Shown here: positions 1 to 5,888 of the stretch, piece by piece
How positions within the stretch are numbered: position 1 is the stretch's first letter
Layout of the letters: every line of letters begins with the position of its first letter
DNA from: Tannockella sp964369175
GTDB lineage: Bacteria; Bacillota_I; Bacilli_A; Erysipelotrichales; Coprobacillaceae
Assembly (NCBI GenBank): GCA_964369175.1
Contig: CAYJEM010000063.1
Location: forward strand, 1-12,091
Length of the DNA stretch: 12,091 bases
Reading direction: 5' to 3'
The notes under the pieces: generated by a model
The model's input: the letters and a program-made list of their open reading frames with translations, nothing else
What the model was told of the DNA's origin: nothing
Database searches by the model: none
Program-made: the position numbers and the translations under genes

Positions 1-56
1 CAAAATTAATAAATGAAGTAAAACAGATTGCAACAATTGTTGGAAAGAAAGTGTAG
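1..56 (+). CDS. C-terminal end of an upstream gene, probably DAHP synthase (partial)
   Basis: An open frame enters from the left edge and stops at TAG 54-56. The visible tail reads KLINEVKQIATIVGKKV. Its amphipathic pattern resembles the final helix of the small AroF/AroG-beta class of 3-deoxy-7-phosphoheptulonate synthase, which typically ends in an E-x-x-K-x-[IL]-A-x-x-x-G-x-x-[VL] like stretch. The position immediately before aroB (8 nt gap to its ATG) fits the first enzyme of the shikimate pathway. The call rests on 17 residues plus context, so it is an inference. Any other operon member with a similar tail would also fit. Confidence 0.45.
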   Translation, partial: KLINEVKQIATIVGKKV

Positions 57-64
57 GTACTCAT

Positions 65-1123
65 ATGGAAATGATAGTAGATTTACAAGAAAAGAAATAT
101 CCGATATATATTGAAAAAGGGATCTTAAAGAAGATTGATACATATATTTCAAAATTTTATAATGGACAAAAAATCATGGTAATTAGTGATGATAATGTGT
201 TTCCTTTATACGGTGATGAAGTTGTATCTTTACTAAGTAAACAATATGATGTCGCTTCGTTCGTTGTAAAACATGGAGAACAAGCTAAGGATTTTTCAAA
301 TCTGCTACCATTATATGATGCATTAATGAAGCATAAAGTTACTAGGACTGATTTAGTGATTGCACTTGGTGGTGGAGTTATAGGAGATCTTGTCGGGTTT
401 GTTAGTGCAACATACCTACGCGGCGTAAACTTCGTGCAAGTACCTACTTCACTGTTAGCACAAGTTGATTCATCAGTTGGTGGTAAAGTTGGTGTTGATG
501 CTCGTGCTGGTAAGAATTTAATTGGTGCTTTTCATCATCCAAAGATGGTACTGATTGATCCACTTACTTTACAAACATTAACACCTCATTTCATTGCTGA
601 TGGTATGGCAGAAGTAATTAAATATGGATGCATTAAAGAAAAAAGTTTGTTTGATCAACTTCTAACATATAATGATTTTACAGATTTATATCAAGATATT
701 GAAGAAATTATTTATCGCTGTGTTGATATCAAAAGAATAGTTGTTGAAAAAGATCAATTTGATTTTGGTGATCGTATCTTACTTAACTTTGGCCATACTT
801 TAGCACATGCTATTGAACAATACTTTAATTATGAAACATATAGTCATGGAGAGGCTGTAGGTATAGGAATGTATCAATTGACAAAGATTGCAGAAACAAA
901 TAATCTTACAAAAATAGGAACAGCAAAACAAATAAAAGATATTTTAGAGAAATACAATTTGCCATTATCTAGTGATGTTAAAACATCAAAATTAGTAGAA
1001 GCAATTTCTTTAGATAAAAAGAATATTAATAAAACATTATCTTATGTATTACTACATGAAATCGGTGATAGTTATTTATTTAAAAACAGCCCTGATTTTA
1101 TATTACAAGTAGATAAAGTATAG
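65..1123 (+). CDS. aroB: 3-dehydroquinate synthase
   Basis: This cytoplasmic NAD- and metal-dependent enzyme converts DAHP to 3-dehydroquinate, the second step of the shikimate pathway. The protein has 352 residues, close to the family's usual 350-360. The nucleotide-binding glycine stretch LGGGVIGDLVGF is at 101-112, followed by PTSLLAQVDSSVGGK (127-141) and GKNLIGAFHHP (149-159). The expected metal ligands are E183 (in MAEVIKYG), H244 (in LNFGHTLAH) and H261 (in SHGEAVG); H248 matches the conserved second histidine of the GHxxxH motif. The ribosome binding site is weak: only TAGG, about 7 nt before ATG 65. A second ATG lies two codons later at 71, so the exact start is uncertain by two residues. 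It sits directly behind the probable DAHP synthase and 8 nt before aroA, so it is an internal operon gene. Confidence 0.97.
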   Translation: MEMIVDLQEKKYPIYIEKGILKKIDTYISKFYNGQKIMVISDDNVFPLYGDEVVSLLSKQYDVASFVVKHGEQAKDFSNLLPLYDALMKHKVTRTDLVIALGGGVIGDLVGFVSATYLRGVNFVQVPTSLLAQVDSSVGGKVGVDARAGKNLIGAFHHPKMVLIDPLTLQTLTPHFIADGMAEVIKYGCIKEKSLFDQLLTYNDFTDLYQDIEEIIYRCVDIKRIVVEKDQFDFGDRILLNFGHTLAHAIEQYFNYETYSHGEAVGIGMYQLTKIAETNNLTKIGTAKQIKDILEKYNLPLSSDVKTSKLVEAISLDKKNINKTLSYVLLHEIGDSYLFKNSPDFILQVDKV

Positions 1124-1131
1124 GGGGATTT

Positions 1132-2412
1132 ATGAAGACATTAACAATAACACCAACAAAATTAAAAGGGACTGTAAATATCCCACCATCAAAAAGTATG
1201 GCTCACCGTGCTATCATTTGTGCATCTCTTGCTAGTGGAAAAAGTCGTATTGATCACATTGAATATTCTGATGATATCGATGCAACAATTAAAGCAATGG
1301 AATCATTAGGGACAATAATTGATAGATTTGACGATTATTTAATCATTGATGGAAGTTCTACATTTACAAAAAAAGAAAGCTATATTGATTGTAAAGAATC
1401 AGGGTCAACAGTTCGTTTTATGATACCAATTTCAATAGTAAAAGATAACAAAGTGCATTTAGTCGGTCAAGGGAATCTTGGAAAAAGACCACTTCATACA
1501 TTTTATGAAATATTTGATAGACAAGGCATATCATATGATTATACTCAAGATGTACTTGATTTACATATTGATGGCACATTAAAAAGTGATACTTTTAAAA
1601 TTCCAGGAAATATTTCTTCACAATTTATAACTGGATTATTATTTGCTTTACCATTAGTTGAAGGTGATTCAATTATTGAAATAACTTCGTCGTTAGAGTC
1701 AAAAGGATATATTGATTTAACGTTACAAATGTTAGAAACATATGGTATAGAAGTTATTAATGAGAATTATCAACGTTTTATTATAAAAGGGAATCAACAA
1801 TATCTTGCAAAAGATTATTATGTTGAGGCAGATTTTTCACAAGCGGCATTTTATTTAGTTGCTGGTGCATTGGGGAATGATGTTGTTTTAAAAGGTTTAG
1901 AAATGAATTCAAAACAAGGTGATAAAGAAGTTGTAGATATTTTGAAACGAATGAATTGTACTATTGAAGAAGTCGCAGATGGTATTAAAGTATCTACTAG
2001 CGGACTTTGCTCAACTTTAATTAATGCTAGTCAATGTCCTGATGTTATTCCAGTAGTATCACTTGCTTGTACTCAAGCTAAAGGACATAGCTCAATTATC
2101 GAAGGAATTCGACTACGTATTAAAGAGTGTGACCGTATTGTTGCTTCTGTTAGTCAGTTATCAAAGTTAAATGCTAATATGGAAGAAACAAAAGAGGGTA
2201 TGGAAATCGATGGACCAACAAGTTTAATAGGAGCAAGGGTATCAAGTTATGATGATCACCGTATTGCAATGATGCTTGCAATAGCAGCAACTGTAACAGA
2301 TGGAAAAGTAACGATTGAAAATCCTGATTGCGTATCAAAATCTTACCCAAGCTTTTGGCAACACTATAAGGAGCTAGGAGGTGTCTTTGATGTCAGCAAC
2401 GTGGAAGAATAA
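1132..2412 (+). CDS. aroA: 3-phosphoshikimate 1-carboxyvinyltransferase (EPSP synthase)
   Basis: This enzyme transfers the enolpyruvyl group of PEP to shikimate 3-phosphate, the sixth step of the shikimate pathway. It is the target of glyphosate. The protein has 426 residues, normal for the family. The substrate-binding PPSKSMAHR motif is at 18-26 (K21, S22, R26, like E. coli K22, S23, R27). ISSQFITGLL is at 161-170, the catalytic aspartate is D304 in CPDVIP, and KECDR is at 331-335 (E332, R335). DDHRIAM is at 374-380 and the late lysine is K403. The loop at 89-96 reads ESGSTVRF, where E. coli has NAGTAMRP; the glycine is kept but the position of E. coli Pro101 is Phe96. The start has a GGGGGA ribosome binding site about 7 nt upstream. 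The 3' end overlaps aroC by 23 nt. Confidence 0.97.
   Translation: MKTLTITPTKLKGTVNIPPSKSMAHRAIICASLASGKSRIDHIEYSDDIDATIKAMESLGTIIDRFDDYLIIDGSSTFTKKESYIDCKESGSTVRFMIPISIVKDNKVHLVGQGNLGKRPLHTFYEIFDRQGISYDYTQDVLDLHIDGTLKSDTFKIPGNISSQFITGLLFALPLVEGDSIIEITSSLESKGYIDLTLQMLETYGIEVINENYQRFIIKGNQQYLAKDYYVEADFSQAAFYLVAGALGNDVVLKGLEMNSKQGDKEVVDILKRMNCTIEEVADGIKVSTSGLCSTLINASQCPDVIPVVSLACTQAKGHSSIIEGIRLRIKECDRIVASVSQLSKLNANMEETKEGMEIDGPTSLIGARVSSYDDHRIAMMLAIAATVTDGKVTIENPDCVSKSYPSFWQHYKELGGVFDVSNVEE
2376..2383 (+). promoter_or_regulatory. Shine-Dalgarno site that decides the aroC start
   Basis: AGGAGGTG lies inside the end of aroA, 6 nt before ATG 2390. This is ideal spacing. The in-frame GTG at 2381 is part of the Shine-Dalgarno sequence itself, so it cannot be the start served by it. 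Confidence 0.85.
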
Positions 2413-3463
2413 TATTGAAATTACCATATTTGGTGAGAGTCATGGTCATGGAATTGGTGTTGTATTGGGAAACCTTCCAGCAGGAGTGGAAATCGATATG
2501 GATGCAATTAATGTTGATTTAAAACGAAGAGCCCCAGGACAAAATAAAATGTCTACTCCAAGAAAAGAAAAAGATGAAGTGAAAATCATCTCAGGTATCT
2601 TTGAAGGAAAAACAACCGGAGCACCGTTAATGGCAATGATTGAAAATACTAATCAATTGTCAAAGGATTACTCAACATTAAAAACAAATATGCGCCCTGG
2701 ACATAGTGATTATCCTGCATATGTTAAATATAACGGATTTAATGATGTTCGTGGTGGAGGGCATTTTTCTGGAAGGTTAACTGCTCCAATTGTATTTGCA
2801 GGAGCTCTTGCAAAACAAATTTTAAAGCAAAAGGATATTTATGTTGGTGCACATATGTCATCAATAAAAGATATCCAAGATAAATCTTTCAGCCACCCTG
2901 TTACAAAAGATGTACTTGATGATTTACTACAAATGCAATATCCAGTATTAGACAAAAGTGTATTTGATAAAATGAAGATGACTATAGAAAATGCAAGTGA
3001 AAATCATGATTCTGTTGGTGGTAAAATTGAATGTGCAATAATTGGAATGCCTTCTGGTATTGGAGAACCGTTCTTTGATTCTGTTGAAAGTCATTTAGCA
3101 AGTTTATTGTTTTCTATTCCAGCAGTAAAAGGTGTTCACTTTGGAAATCCAAATATCGCTTCGTTATATGGTAGCGTAGCAAATGATCCATACAGTATAG
3201 AAAATGATATAATTGTTACAAAGACAAACAATAATGGTGGTATTTTAGGTGGTATTACAACTGGAGCACCGATTGTTTTTGAAGTAAGTGTTAAGCCAAC
3301 ACCGTCAATATCAAAAACTCAAAATACAGTTAATGTTAAAACGAAAGAAAACATTGAAATGGAGGTGCATGGCCGTCATGATCCATGTATTATTCCACGA
3401 GCTATTGTTGTAGTCGAAGCAATGGCGGCATTAGCAATGTTAGATCATATGAGGTATTTATGA
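2390..3463 (+). CDS. aroC: Chorismate synthase
   Basis: This enzyme makes chorismate from EPSP by anti-1,4-elimination of phosphate. It needs reduced FMN, which a separate flavin reductase supplies in monofunctional bacterial types. I start it at ATG 2390 (357 residues), because the AGGAGGTG site is optimally placed for it and because the family begins about 15 residues before GESHG, as here. All signatures are present: FGESHGHGIG (14-23, H18), RRAPGQ (46-51), RPGHSDY (102-108, H105), RGGGHFSGR (121-129) and HGRHDPCIIPRA near 327-338 with D331. No extra reductase domain is seen. The gene overlaps the end of aroA by 23 nt in another frame and shares ATGA with pheA at 3460-3463, so its translation is probably coupled to both. 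Confidence 0.96.
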   Translation: MSATWKNNIEITIFGESHGHGIGVVLGNLPAGVEIDMDAINVDLKRRAPGQNKMSTPRKEKDEVKIISGIFEGKTTGAPLMAMIENTNQLSKDYSTLKTNMRPGHSDYPAYVKYNGFNDVRGGGHFSGRLTAPIVFAGALAKQILKQKDIYVGAHMSSIKDIQDKSFSHPVTKDVLDDLLQMQYPVLDKSVFDKMKMTIENASENHDSVGGKIECAIIGMPSGIGEPFFDSVESHLASLLFSIPAVKGVHFGNPNIASLYGSVANDPYSIENDIIVTKTNNNGGILGGITTGAPIVFEVSVKPTPSISKTQNTVNVKTKENIEMEVHGRHDPCIIPRAIVVVEAMAALAMLDHMRYL

Positions 3464-4578
3464 AAGATTTAAAAACATGCAGACAAGAAATTGATGAAAT
3501 AGACGCACAATTAGCAAAATTATTCGAAATGAGAATGAACATATCTCGTGATGTAGTGCTTTATAAAAAAGCACATGGGATGGAGATATTCCAAATTGAC
3601 AGAGAGCAAGAAGTACTTGAAAAGAATGCTAATCGTATTCAAGATAAAGAATTACATGATTATGCAATAACATTTTTTCAAGATATCATGGATACATCAA
3701 AATCATATCAATCAACATTTTTAGAAACTGAAAATAAATACCCTAGTAATAATGAAAAGATACAAAACAATATTGTTGGTTTTCAAGGTGTTCCAGGTTC
3801 ATTTTCAAATCTTGCACTGACAAATTATTTCGGTGATGTTCAGACAAAAAACTATACAGCCTTTGAAGATGTTTATCAAGCAATTGCTGCTGGTGAGATT
3901 ACCTATGGAATTGTTCCCTTAGAAAATTCGTCAACAGGAGCAATTAATGATAACTATGACTTAGTAAGAGAATATCATTGTTCAATTATTGGTGAAATAA
4001 GTATCCCTATTGAACATCATCTTCTAGGTGTACGAGGAGCTAAAGTCAAAGATATTCAGGAGGTATACTCGCATCCTCAAGGATTACTTCAATGCTCTAA
4101 TTTTTTTAAACAGCATCCACAAATTATTCAAAAAAATTACTATAATACGGCTATGGCAGCAAAGTTTATAAAAGAATCAAATAATAAGTCATACGGTGCT
4201 ATTGCTTCAATGCAAGCTGCAAATATCTATGGATTGGATGTTATTCAAACAAAAATTCATAATACTATGAAAAATGAAACAAGATTTATTATTGTATCAA
4301 AATCACTACAATATGATGATTCATCAAACCGTATTAGTATCATACTCACATTAGGACATAAACCAGGTGCATTGTACAGTATTTTAAAAACAATTAAATC
4401 ACATCATATTAACCTTACAAGAATCGAATCACGACCAATTGTTGATAAAGATTGGCAATATTATTTCTATATTGACTTTGAAGGGAACTTAGAACAAGAA
4501 AATGTAAAGCAAGCAATTGAAAAACTAAAGGCTCACTGCTTATCATTTGAGGTTCTAGGGAATTACTTTGTTAAATGA
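3460..4578 (+). CDS. pheA: Bifunctional chorismate mutase / prephenate dehydratase with ACT domain (P-protein)
   Basis: This protein converts chorismate to prephenate and then to phenylpyruvate, the committed route to phenylalanine. I choose ATG 3460 (372 residues): it overlaps the aroC stop as ATGA, has GAGGT just upstream, and begins exactly at the mutase domain. The open frame runs 25 codons further upstream only inside aroC. An AroQ-type mutase spans about 1-85 with R8, R25, K36/K37, D47-R48-E49, S80 and Q84 at the expected active-site positions. A linker follows to about 104. The prephenate dehydratase domain (105-282) carries GFQGVPGSFS, VPLENSSTGAI (152-162), YSHPQGL and the catalytic TRF triad at 274-276. 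The C-terminal ACT domain (about 291-372) has GAL at 303-305 and ESRP at 323-326, the known phenylalanine-binding motifs. Feedback inhibition by phenylalanine is therefore likely. Its end overlaps aroK. Confidence 0.96.
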   Translation: MKDLKTCRQEIDEIDAQLAKLFEMRMNISRDVVLYKKAHGMEIFQIDREQEVLEKNANRIQDKELHDYAITFFQDIMDTSKSYQSTFLETENKYPSNNEKIQNNIVGFQGVPGSFSNLALTNYFGDVQTKNYTAFEDVYQAIAAGEITYGIVPLENSSTGAINDNYDLVREYHCSIIGEISIPIEHHLLGVRGAKVKDIQEVYSHPQGLLQCSNFFKQHPQIIQKNYYNTAMAAKFIKESNNKSYGAIASMQAANIYGLDVIQTKIHNTMKNETRFIIVSKSLQYDDSSNRISIILTLGHKPGALYSILKTIKSHHINLTRIESRPIVDKDWQYYFYIDFEGNLEQENVKQAIEKLKAHCLSFEVLGNYFVK

Positions 4579-5066
4579 AAAATATAGTTTTAATTGGTAT
4601 GATGGGTTGTGGAAAAACTACTGTTGCAAGAATACTTTCAAGAATTCTTAGGAAAACAGTTATTGATATGGATGATTACTTAGAAGAAAAATACCAACAA
4701 TCGATACCAGAGATATTTCTCAAGGGAGAAAGTTATTTTCGTGATTTAGAATCAATATGTATTAGTGAAGTAAGTAAACGTGAAAATATAATTATTTCAA
4801 CTGGTGGTGGTGTTGTTCTTCGTAATGAAAATATCAAGGAATTAAAACAAAATGGGATAATAATTTATATTGATCGCCCAATAGAGGATATTGTAAGTGA
4901 TGTTGACATTGCTTCAAGACCGCTTCTTAAAGAAGGATCTAAAAAAGCAATTGAATTATTTAATAAAAGAAATCCACTTTATCTAGAAGCATGTGATTAT
5001 CATGTTATTAGTAATGGAACAATTGATGATGTCGTAAATAAAGTATTAAAGCTACTAAACACATAA
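4575..5066 (+). CDS. aroK: Shikimate kinase
   Basis: This P-loop kinase phosphorylates shikimate at the 3-hydroxyl with ATP, the fifth step of the shikimate pathway. The protein has 163 residues, slightly below the usual 165-175. Walker A GMMGCGKTT is at 8-16 with K14. The shikimate-binding aspartates lie in DMDD (31-34, D33). GESYFRDLE (51-59) supplies the substrate-binding R56, and STGGGVV (75-81) is the conserved glycine loop. R115 in SRPLL belongs to the lid, and R132 in KRNPLY is the late conserved arginine. The ATG overlaps the pheA TGA as ATGA. The segment before it (GGGAATTACTTTGTTAA) has only a weak GGG for ribosome binding, so expression probably depends on coupling. aroK is the last gene of the operon; a terminator follows immediately. 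Confidence 0.96.
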   Translation: MKNIVLIGMMGCGKTTVARILSRILRKTVIDMDDYLEEKYQQSIPEIFLKGESYFRDLESICISEVSKRENIIISTGGGVVLRNENIKELKQNGIIIYIDRPIEDIVSDVDIASRPLLKEGSKKAIELFNKRNPLYLEACDYHVISNGTIDDVVNKVLKLLNT

Positions 5067-5087
5067 AAGCACGATGTGCTTTTTTTG
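5065..5087 (+). terminator. Intrinsic terminator of the aromatic operon
   Basis: AAAGCAC and GTGCTTT form a stem with a GAT loop. The run of seven T (5080-5086) overlaps the end of the 3' arm. The stem begins inside the aroK stop codon, so the operon ends tightly. Confidence 0.85.
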
Positions 5088-5099
5088 TATACATGGAGG

Positions 5100-5123
5100 T
5101 ATAGACTCTATAACCAAAGTCTA
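5100..5123. repeat. Overlapping inverted repeats downstream of the aro terminator
   Basis: TATAGA-C-TCTATA (5100-5112) is a 13-nt interrupted palindrome. It overlaps a second inverted pair, TAGACT (5102-5107) with AGTCTA (5118-5123), separated by 10 nt. The two pairings exclude each other. They lie upstream of the 5182-5210 promoter, so they are outside that gene's predicted transcript. They could be an upstream protein site or chance in AT-rich DNA. Confidence 0.35.
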
Positions 5124-5171
5124 AAACAGTACGTATATTAGTACAAATACAAAAAAAACTTTGAGTAATAG

Positions 5172-5183
5172 AACAACGTTGTT
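5172..5183. promoter_or_regulatory. Perfect 12-bp palindrome touching the -35 box (possible operator)
   Basis: AACAACGTTGTT is a perfect palindrome. Its last two bases are the first two bases of the -35 hexamer TTGATT of the glycyl radical gene's promoter. A dimeric regulator bound here would contact the region next to RNA polymerase. The regulator is unknown, and the operator role is inferred from position and symmetry only. Confidence 0.4.
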
Positions 5184-5210
5184 GATTTTGTGTAAGGGGT
5201 TACATATAAT
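5182..5210 (+). promoter_or_regulatory. Sigma-A type promoter of the glycyl radical gene
   Basis: TTGATT (5182-5187) and a perfect TATAAT (5205-5210) are separated by the optimal 17 nt. Transcription should begin near 5217, immediately before the AGGAGG at 5219-5224, giving a very short leader of about 15 nt. Confidence 0.8.
5191..5204. promoter_or_regulatory. TGTAA-N4-TTACA inverted repeat inside the promoter spacer (possible operator)
   Basis: TGTAA GGGG TTACA fills the spacer between the -35 and -10 boxes, ending at the base before TATAAT. A protein bound here would block RNA polymerase. The TAA-N4-TTA core is shared with the clostridial Rex consensus TTGTTAA-N4-TTAACAA as I remember it, but the outer bases do not match well. 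The assignment to a redox regulator is only a hypothesis. Confidence 0.45.
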
Positions 5211-5231
5211 GCTCGTATAGGAGGAAAGTGT

Positions 5232-5465
5232 ATGACAGAACAGGAAAGAAATTTAGTATCAATATTAGATGGTTATTTTGAAAAGGGCGGACAACATTTA
5301 AATGTGAATATATTTAACAGGGAACAATTAGTTGATGCATCGTTGCACCCAGAGAAGTATCCTCAACTTACAGTACGTGTTTCTGGATATGCTGTCATCT
5401 TTTCAAGACTTTCAAAATCGCAGCAAGATGACGTTATCTCACGAACTTTTCATAAAGTTTTATAG
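5232..5465 (+). CDS. Free-standing glycyl radical domain protein (GrcA-like, pyruvate formate-lyase C-terminus)
   Basis: The 77-residue protein consists almost entirely of the C-terminal glycyl radical domain of pyruvate formate-lyase. ILDGYF (11-16), GGQHLNVNIFNRE (19-31), PEKYPQLTVRVSGYAV (40-55) and the ending SQQDDVISRTFH match PFL closely. Gly52 in RVSGYAV is the predicted radical residue. It lies 25 residues before the C-terminus, the same distance as Gly734 in E. coli PFL. The active-site cysteines and barrel of PFL are absent, so it cannot be an enzyme alone. E. coli GrcA (YfiD) and phage T4 Y06I are similar spare parts that replace the oxygen-cleaved end of PFL and are activated by PFL-activating enzyme. 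This one lacks the long N-terminal part of GrcA and keeps the PFL helix instead. An AGGAGG site 7 nt before the ATG, a near-consensus promoter and its own terminator argue against a pflB remnant. No pflA or pflB is visible nearby. Confidence 0.85.
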   Translation: MTEQERNLVSILDGYFEKGGQHLNVNIFNREQLVDASLHPEKYPQLTVRVSGYAVIFSRLSKSQQDDVISRTFHKVL

Positions 5466-5515
5466 TTATCTATATCTTTAATTTTAAGAATATATCAAAC
5501 AAAATCTAAAATAAT

Positions 5516-5541
5516 GAAGTAAGCTAGTGCTAGCTTACTTC
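5516..5541. repeat. Perfect 12-bp inverted repeat with a 2-nt centre
   Basis: GAAGTAAGCTAG and CTAGCTTACTTC pair perfectly around TG. In RNA this would be a very stable hairpin with a loop of about four bases. No T tract follows directly, so it is not a classical terminator by itself. It lies 50 nt after the glycyl radical gene and just before the terminator at 5554, and may protect the mRNA 3' end. A DNA-binding site is also possible. Confidence 0.6.
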
Positions 5542-5553
5542 GATAAAGAACAG

Positions 5554-5586
5554 TGGCAAGTAACGAATAGTTAGTTGTCATTTTTT
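5554..5586 (+). terminator. Intrinsic terminator of the glycyl radical gene
   Basis: TGGCAAGTAAC (5554-5564) pairs with GTTAGTTGTCA (5570-5580) around the loop GAATA. There is one G-G mismatch and one G-U pair. TTTTTT follows at 5581-5586. Confidence 0.75.
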
Positions 5587-5888
5587 ACAATTAAGAAACT
5601 ATCATATTATATACATCCTAATATAAAACTAACTTGTTAAATATTGATAACGATGTATACGTAGAAAAAAGTATAAAATAGAAACAATCATAAGAACAAG
5701 TATCGGCATATATATAAGGATATTATTTTGAATTTTCTATATCGATGTTCAAACAGAATTATAAAAGAGCTCTTATGAATATCGGTTCTTATTGATGTAA
5801 TAAGATATGTACTTTTCAATATAGTAATAAAATATTATCAAATATGTTAATGTTATGGTAGAAATGATATAATTTAAGAGGTGATAAT
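5587..5888. other. AT-rich intergenic stretch without a supported gene
   Basis: About 300 bases separate the terminator from the GNAT gene. I find no open frame with a credible ribosome binding site on either strand and no recognisable RNA gene. Visible structure is limited to small inverted repeats: TTTGAA/TTCAAA (5727-5753, 15-nt spacer), the palindrome AAGAGCTCTT (5765-5774), and TCTTATT/AATAAGA (5787-5805, 5-nt loop, no T tract). The right end holds the probable GNAT promoter. It may be decayed sequence, since it is much less compact than the rest of the window. Confidence 0.6.
5865..5873 (+). promoter_or_regulatory. Extended -10 promoter element upstream of the GNAT gene
   Basis: TGATATAAT is an extended -10 box (TGnTATAAT) ending 15 nt before ATG 5889. 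The -35 candidate at 17-nt spacing, TGTTAA (5845-5850), is poor, which an extended -10 can tolerate. The predicted start near 5880 would leave a leader of under 10 nt and cut into the AAGAGGTG ribosome binding site. The assignment is therefore tentative, and a start further upstream is possible. Confidence 0.45.

Noticed and set aside
5232..5465. Glycyl radical gene as a pseudogene fragment of pflB
   Set aside because: The upstream in-frame sequence shows no PFL similarity, and the gene has its own promoter, strong ribosome binding site, clean domain boundary and terminator. A fragment origin is not excluded, but an intact gene fits better.
5629..5709. Minus-strand 26-codon frame with a hydrophobic middle (ILVLMIVSILYFFL) and basic tail, resembling a type I toxin or small membrane peptide
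   Set aside because: No ribosome binding site precedes the start, no promoter or antisense RNA could be recognised, and short hydrophobic frames are common by chance in AT-rich DNA.
5787..5805. TCTTATT/AATAAGA hairpin as a terminator
   Set aside because: The stem is only seven A/T-rich pairs and no T tract follows on either side.
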